From Humidesulfovibrio sp. (GTDB taxonomy: Bacteria > Desulfobacterota > Desulfovibrionia > Desulfovibrionales > Desulfovibrionaceae): a stretch of 64,000 bases of DNA. The stretch lies in assembly GCF_031082295.1 (NCBI RefSeq), contig NZ_JAVHLD010000005.1, positions 117,075 through 181,074 of the forward strand, given 5' to 3'. The notes under the pieces were generated by a model, which was given only the letters and a program-made list of their open reading frames with translations, made no database searches and was not told the DNA's origin. Both the position numbers and the translations under genes were made by a program. Below, piece by piece: positions 59,910 to 64,000 of this stretch. Position 1 is the first letter of the stretch, and every line of letters begins with the position of its first letter.

Positions 59910-61013
59910 ATGTCCTTGAACAAACTTTCCGCCGTGTTCCTGGCCCTGTGTCTGGCGGTCCTGTGCGCACTGCCCGTGGAGGCCGAGGCCGCCAAGGTCC
60001 GCGCCGCCTTCGTGCTGCTGGAAGGCATCGGCGACCAGGGCTGGACCACGGCCCATTACGACGGCATCGAGCACCTGAAGAAGCAGCTGGGCGACAAGGT
60101 GGAGGTGTCCTACACCGAGAACGTGCTCTCCGCCGCGGACGCCGAGCGCGTCATCCGCAACTACGCGCGCCAGGGCTATGACGTGATCTTCGGCACCACC
60201 TTCACCTACATGGAGGCCATGTACAAGGTGGCGGGAGAGTTTCCCAAGGTCAAGTTCATGCACTGCTCCGGCTTCAAGACCCGGCCCAACATGGGCACCT
60301 ACATGGTGCGCGTGGAGCAGGGCGAGTACCTGGCGGGCTACATGGCCGGGCTCATGGGCTTCAAGAACGTGGGCACCGTGGCCACCCAGCCCATCCCCGA
60401 GGTGGTGCGCGGCATCGACGCCTTCACCCTGGGCCTGGTGCGCGGCCTCACCGAGTCCAAGGCCAAGTTCGACGCCGACAAGGTCAACACCGTGGTCTGG
60501 CTCAAGTCCTGGCGCGACGCGGTGAACGAGACCGCCCTGGCCGAGGTGCTGGCCGCCAAGAAGCATGACCTGATCCGCCAGATGGCCGACACCGCCGACT
60601 CCTCCAAGGCCGCCTGCCTGAAGGGCGTGCCCGCCATCGGCTACGGCACCGACGCCGCCAAGTACGGCGCGGCCTGCGCGCTGACCTCCACCACCTTCCA
60701 GTGGGGGCCGGTGTATGTCGACATCATGAAGAAGATCATCGCCGGGACCTGGAAGAACGACCAGGTGTTCGTCGGCTTCGAGGCCGGCGGCGTTGGCTTG
60801 GCCCCCTTCGGCAAGGCCGTGCCCAAGGCCGTCGCGGCAAAAGTGCTGGCGCTCAAGGCCAAGATGGAGAAGGGCGAGGACATGAGCTTCAGCGGACCCA
60901 TCGTCGACCAGGCCGGGACCGAGCGCGTGAAGAAGGGCGAGAAGGCCCCGGACAAGGAGCTTCTGTCCATGCGCTGGTTCGTCCGTGGCGTGTCCGGCAA
61001 GCTGCCGGAATAG
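59910..61013 (+). CDS. BMP family ABC transporter substrate-binding protein
   Basis: KVRAAFVLLEGIGDQGWTTAHYDGIEHLKKQ, IFGTTFTYMEAMYKVA, AIGYGTDAAKYGA. Confidence 0.92.
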   Translation: MSLNKLSAVFLALCLAVLCALPVEAEAAKVRAAFVLLEGIGDQGWTTAHYDGIEHLKKQLGDKVEVSYTENVLSAADAERVIRNYARQGYDVIFGTTFTYMEAMYKVAGEFPKVKFMHCSGFKTRPNMGTYMVRVEQGEYLAGYMAGLMGFKNVGTVATQPIPEVVRGIDAFTLGLVRGLTESKAKFDADKVNTVVWLKSWRDAVNETALAEVLAAKKHDLIRQMADTADSSKAACLKGVPAIGYGTDAAKYGAACALTSTTFQWGPVYVDIMKKIIAGTWKNDQVFVGFEAGGVGLAPFGKAVPKAVAAKVLALKAKMEKGEDMSFSGPIVDQAGTERVKKGEKAPDKELLSMRWFVRGVSGKLPE

Positions 61014-61042
61014 GCCCGCGTCCCGTCGCGACCGCCGAATGA

Positions 61043-61081
61043 AACGGGGGACCGGGGCGACCCGGTCCCTCCGCCGTTTTT
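61043..61081 (+). terminator. intercistronic terminator-like hairpin after BMP gene
   Basis: AACGG-GGGACCGGGGCGACCCGGTCCC-TCCG-CCGTTTTT. Confidence 0.7.
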
Positions 61082-61094
61082 CAAGGCCGAAACC

Positions 61095-62657
61095 ATGCGC
61101 CACGACACGATCCCACCCCTTTTGTCCTGCCGGGGCCTGACGAAGCGATTCATCGGGCCGGAGGGCGTGGTGCTGGCCAACGACAGCGTGGACCTGGACC
61201 TCCACGCCGGGAGCATCCACGCGCTGCTGGGCGAGAACGGCGCGGGCAAGAGCACGCTCATGTCCATGCTCTCGGGCTGGCACCGGCCCGACGCGGGCAC
61301 GCTCGCGATCTCCGGAGCGGAGCTGGCGCTGCGCTCCCCGGCGGCGGCCATGCGCGCGGGCATCGGCATGGTGCACCAGCGCTTCTCCCTGGTGGAGGCC
61401 CTGACCGGGGCCGAGAACCTGGCCCTGGCCGCTGGCGGCGCGCCGGACCCCAAGGCGGCCTCCGAACTGGCCGAGCGCTTCGGCCTGGCCCTGGACCCCC
61501 GCAGGCGCGTGGCCGAGCTGTCCATGGGCGAGCGCCAGCGCCTGGAGATCCTGAAGCTTCTGTCGCGCGACGCGCGCATCCTGATCCTTGACGAGCCCAC
61601 CAGCGTGCTGGCCCCGGCAGAGATCAGCGGGCTCATCGGCACCCTGCGCCGCCTGGCCGACGAGGGCCGGGCCGTGGTGCTCATCACCCACAAGCTCTCC
61701 GAGGTCGCGGGCGCTGCGGACGAGGTCTCTGTGCTGCGCCGGGGCCGCATGGTGGCGCGCAACCTGCCGCGCGAGGCGGGCAGCCCCGCCGGCTGGGACA
61801 TGGCGCGGCTCTCCGGTCTCATGGTCGGGCAGGAGCTGGCCGAAGACGCGCCCAGGCCAGCGCGGACGCGCGGCGAGACGGTGCTCTCCGTGCGCGGGCT
61901 GACGGCCAAGGCCGCGCCGGGGCAGCTCCCGGCCTTTGCGGACGTGGATTTCGAGGTGGCCCGCGGCGAGGTGCTGGCCATCGTCGGCGTGGCGGGAAAT
62001 GGCCAGGAGGCGCTGGCCGCCACCCTGGGCGGCATGGAGCGCCCTGGGCGGGGAAGCGCCCAGGTGCTGGGCCGGGACATCGGCACCCGCACGGGCGGCT
62101 TTCGCACAGGGCGCGATCTGGTGGCCTACGTGCCCGAGGACCGCCACGGCGCGGCCACGGTGCCGGGGTTGAGCCTGGCCGAGAACCTGCTGCTCTCCAC
62201 CACCGCCGCGCGCGGGGCGCTGTTCTCCAGCCGGGCCGGAAGAAACGCCGCCGAGGCCGCCATCCAGGCCCTGAACGTCACCGCCTCCGGCCCCGGCGCC
62301 CTGGCCCGGGAGCTCTCCGGCGGCAACCTGCAGAAGTTCATCCTGGCGCGGGAGCTGGCCAAGGGCGCGCCCCTGCTCCTTGTGGAGCAGCCCACCCAGG
62401 GGCTGGACGTGCTGGCCGTGTCCGAGGTCCACGAGGCCATCCGGCGGGCCGCCGAGTCCGCCGCCGTGCTGCTCGTCACCGGGGACCCGGCGGAAGCCTT
62501 GGCCCTGGCCGAGCGCGTGGCCGTGATCTACCGGGGGCGCATCCTCGGCGTGGTGGACGCGGCCGAGCGTGGCGCCTTCGATCGCGTGGGGCGGCTCATG
62601 GCCGGGCTGGACACGGCGCCCGAGATGGTCGCGACGGTGGCGGAGGGCGCGCCATGA
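61095..62657 (+). CDS. ABC transporter ATP-binding protein (sugar/nucleoside type, two NBDs)
   Basis: GENGAGKSTLMSMLSGWHRPD, SMGERQRLEILKLL, second NBD with LSGGNLQKFILARELA. Confidence 0.94.
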   Translation: MRHDTIPPLLSCRGLTKRFIGPEGVVLANDSVDLDLHAGSIHALLGENGAGKSTLMSMLSGWHRPDAGTLAISGAELALRSPAAAMRAGIGMVHQRFSLVEALTGAENLALAAGGAPDPKAASELAERFGLALDPRRRVAELSMGERQRLEILKLLSRDARILILDEPTSVLAPAEISGLIGTLRRLADEGRAVVLITHKLSEVAGAADEVSVLRRGRMVARNLPREAGSPAGWDMARLSGLMVGQELAEDAPRPARTRGETVLSVRGLTAKAAPGQLPAFADVDFEVARGEVLAIVGVAGNGQEALAATLGGMERPGRGSAQVLGRDIGTRTGGFRTGRDLVAYVPEDRHGAATVPGLSLAENLLLSTTAARGALFSSRAGRNAAEAAIQALNVTASGPGALARELSGGNLQKFILARELAKGAPLLLVEQPTQGLDVLAVSEVHEAIRRAAESAAVLLVTGDPAEALALAERVAVIYRGRILGVVDAAERGAFDRVGRLMAGLDTAPEMVATVAEGAP

Positions 62658-63757
62658 CATCCGTGCGGCTGAAGCTGGAACCCCGGCAGACCACCCCGCC
62701 GGTGCGGGCGCTGGTCTCGCTCTGCACGGCGCTGGGCCTGGCCTGGGGGCTGGGCTCGCTGGTCTTCGCCCTTTCCGGCGCGGACCCGGCGCTGGCCTGG
62801 CGCGCCATGTGGCAGGGGGCGCTTGGCAGCGGCTACAGCGTCAGCGAAATCCTGGTCAAGGCAGCGCCCCTGACCCTGACCGGCCTGGCCGTGGCCCTGT
62901 GCTGCCGCCTGAATCTCTGGAACATCGGCGCGGAGGGGCAGTTCGTGTGCGGCGCGCTGGCCGCGTGCTGGGTGGGCCTGTTCCCGCCGCCGGTGGTGTC
63001 GCAGTCTCTGCCGCCGCACCTGCTGCCGTGGCTGGCGCTCCTTGCCGGCATGGCCGGGGGCGCGGCCTGGGCGTTTGTTCCGGCCCTGCTCAAGGCGCGG
63101 CTGGGCGTCAGCGAGATTCTGTCCACGCTGCTGCTCAACTACGTGGCCGTGCTGTTCATGGAGCATCTGTACTACGGCCCCTGGCGCGACCCGGCGGGCA
63201 TGGGCTTTCCCGGCACGGCGGAACTGGCCGAGGCCTTCTGGCTGCCCACCTTCGCCGAGACGCGGGTGCACGCCGGGTTGGCGCTGGCCCTGGTCCTGGC
63301 GGGACTTTTGTGGTGGCTGCTGGCGCGCACGCGCTGGGGCTTCCGGGCGCGGGTGCTGGGCCTGAGCCCCAAGGCCGCGGCCTACGCCGGGTTCCGGGCC
63401 GCGCGCATCACCGTGACGGCAATGTGCCTGTCCGGTGCGCTGGCCGGGCTGGCCGGGGCCGGGGAGCTGCTCGGCGTGCAGCACCGCATCCAGGACGGCC
63501 TGGCCTCGGGCTTCGGCTTCGCGGGCATCATCGTGGCCTTCCTGGCCCGGCTGAACCTGCTGGCAGTGCCTTTCGCGGCGCTGTTCCTCGGCGCGCTGCT
63601 GGTGGGCGCGGACCAGTTGCAGACCGAGCTGCGCCTGCCCGGCGCCACCGTGCTGGCCCTGGAAGCGGCGCTCCTGTTTGGCGCGCTGCTGGGCGAATTT
63701 TTGGCCGCCAACCGTCTGCGGCTTGTGCGCCGGGAGGAGGCCAGCCATGCCGGTTGA
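62654..63757 (+). CDS. ABC transporter permease (nucleoside/sugar type, first subunit)
   Basis: [44 protein letters not shown]. Confidence 0.93.
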   Translation: MTSVRLKLEPRQTTPPVRALVSLCTALGLAWGLGSLVFALSGADPALAWRAMWQGALGSGYSVSEILVKAAPLTLTGLAVALCCRLNLWNIGAEGQFVCGALAACWVGLFPPPVVSQSLPPHLLPWLALLAGMAGGAAWAFVPALLKARLGVSEILSTLLLNYVAVLFMEHLYYGPWRDPAGMGFPGTAELAEAFWLPTFAETRVHAGLALALVLAGLLWWLLARTRWGFRARVLGLSPKAAAYAGFRAARITVTAMCLSGALAGLAGAGELLGVQHRIQDGLASGFGFAGIIVAFLARLNLLAVPFAALFLGALLVGADQLQTELRLPGATVLALEAALLFGALLGEFLAANRLRLVRREEASHAG

Positions 63758-64000
63758 GGCAGCGAACATGCTGTGGGGCGTGGACCTGGGCAACCTCGGG
63801 CTCTTGGCGCAGATAGCGGTGAAGTCCGCCACGGCGGTGCTGCTGGCGGCTTACGGCGAGATCGTGGCCGAGCGTTCCGGGGTGCTCAACCTGGGGCTGG
63901 AGGGGCTGCTGCTGCTCGGGGCGCTGGCGGGCTTCGCCGCCGGGGCCGCCACGGGCTCGGGGCGCCGAATCGGGCCGCCTGAAAGCAGCGCCTGGGGGTT
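63747..64000 (+). CDS. ABC transporter permease (second subunit), truncated by window edge
   Basis: [63 protein letters not shown]. Confidence 0.85.
   Translation, partial: MPVEAANMLWGVDLGNLGLLAQIAVKSATAVLLAAYGEIVAERSGVLNLGLEGLLLLGALAGFAAGAATGSGRRIGPPESSAWG

Noticed and set aside
59847-62660. 937-aa minus-strand ORF opposite the BMP/ABC genes
   Set aside because: Antisense of well-supported BMP and ATPase genes; composition typical of GC-driven shadow frames.
63940-64000. Unusual permease sequence [15 protein letters not shown] at the right edge
   Set aside because: Could be a sequence artefact or true divergence, but the window ends here so a frameshift cannot be judged.

Overview
The window is a high-GC, Desulfovibrionaceae-like bacterial chromosome segment, mostly ordinary housekeeping and transport operons. 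Left to right: the 5' part of an NADH-quinone-oxidoreductase-like membrane subunit (- strand, runs off the edge); a five-gene TSUP-transporter operon (- strand) behind a perfect sigma-54 promoter; a divergent membrane-bound sigma-54 activator; a PEP-synthase-like protein; a glycosyltransferase family 9 gene; a CNNM/CBS protein; ccmEFABCD plus a TPR gene; livKHMGF; guaB-guaA; a fused TatB-TatC gene; hisB-lipoprotein-hisA; SulP; NagZ-like, Lrp-like and RNA methyltransferase genes; a CHASE4/PAS/GGDEF/EAL protein; MBL hydrolase; flavodoxin and ComF; rplU-rpmA-obgE-proB; SGNH hydrolase; HD-GYP response regulator; nrdG-nrdD; three tandem LivK-type binding proteins plus livHMGF; an FmdE/molybdopterin-binding fusion; and a BMP-type nucleoside/sugar ABC operon that runs off the right edge. 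Observations most worth a second look: (i) two ~147 bp intergenic elements (43939-44084, 56404-56551) with a near-identical core and arms that differ by compensatory changes; (ii) the sigma-54 TSUP module with an iterated TTGCGCRA motif, a GAFTEA-variant activator and a phosphohistidine-swivel protein without the PEP-binding barrel; (iii) a one-ORF TatB-TatC fusion with a repetitive EPVA/poly-Pro linker; (iv) tandem LivK paralogues each with a conserved promoter and an inverted repeat at the predicted start site; (v) a CcmE with the Cys (CPSKY) motif. No tRNA, rRNA, CRISPR array or transposase was found. All calls come from reading the sequence and the supplied ORF translations; no searches were run.
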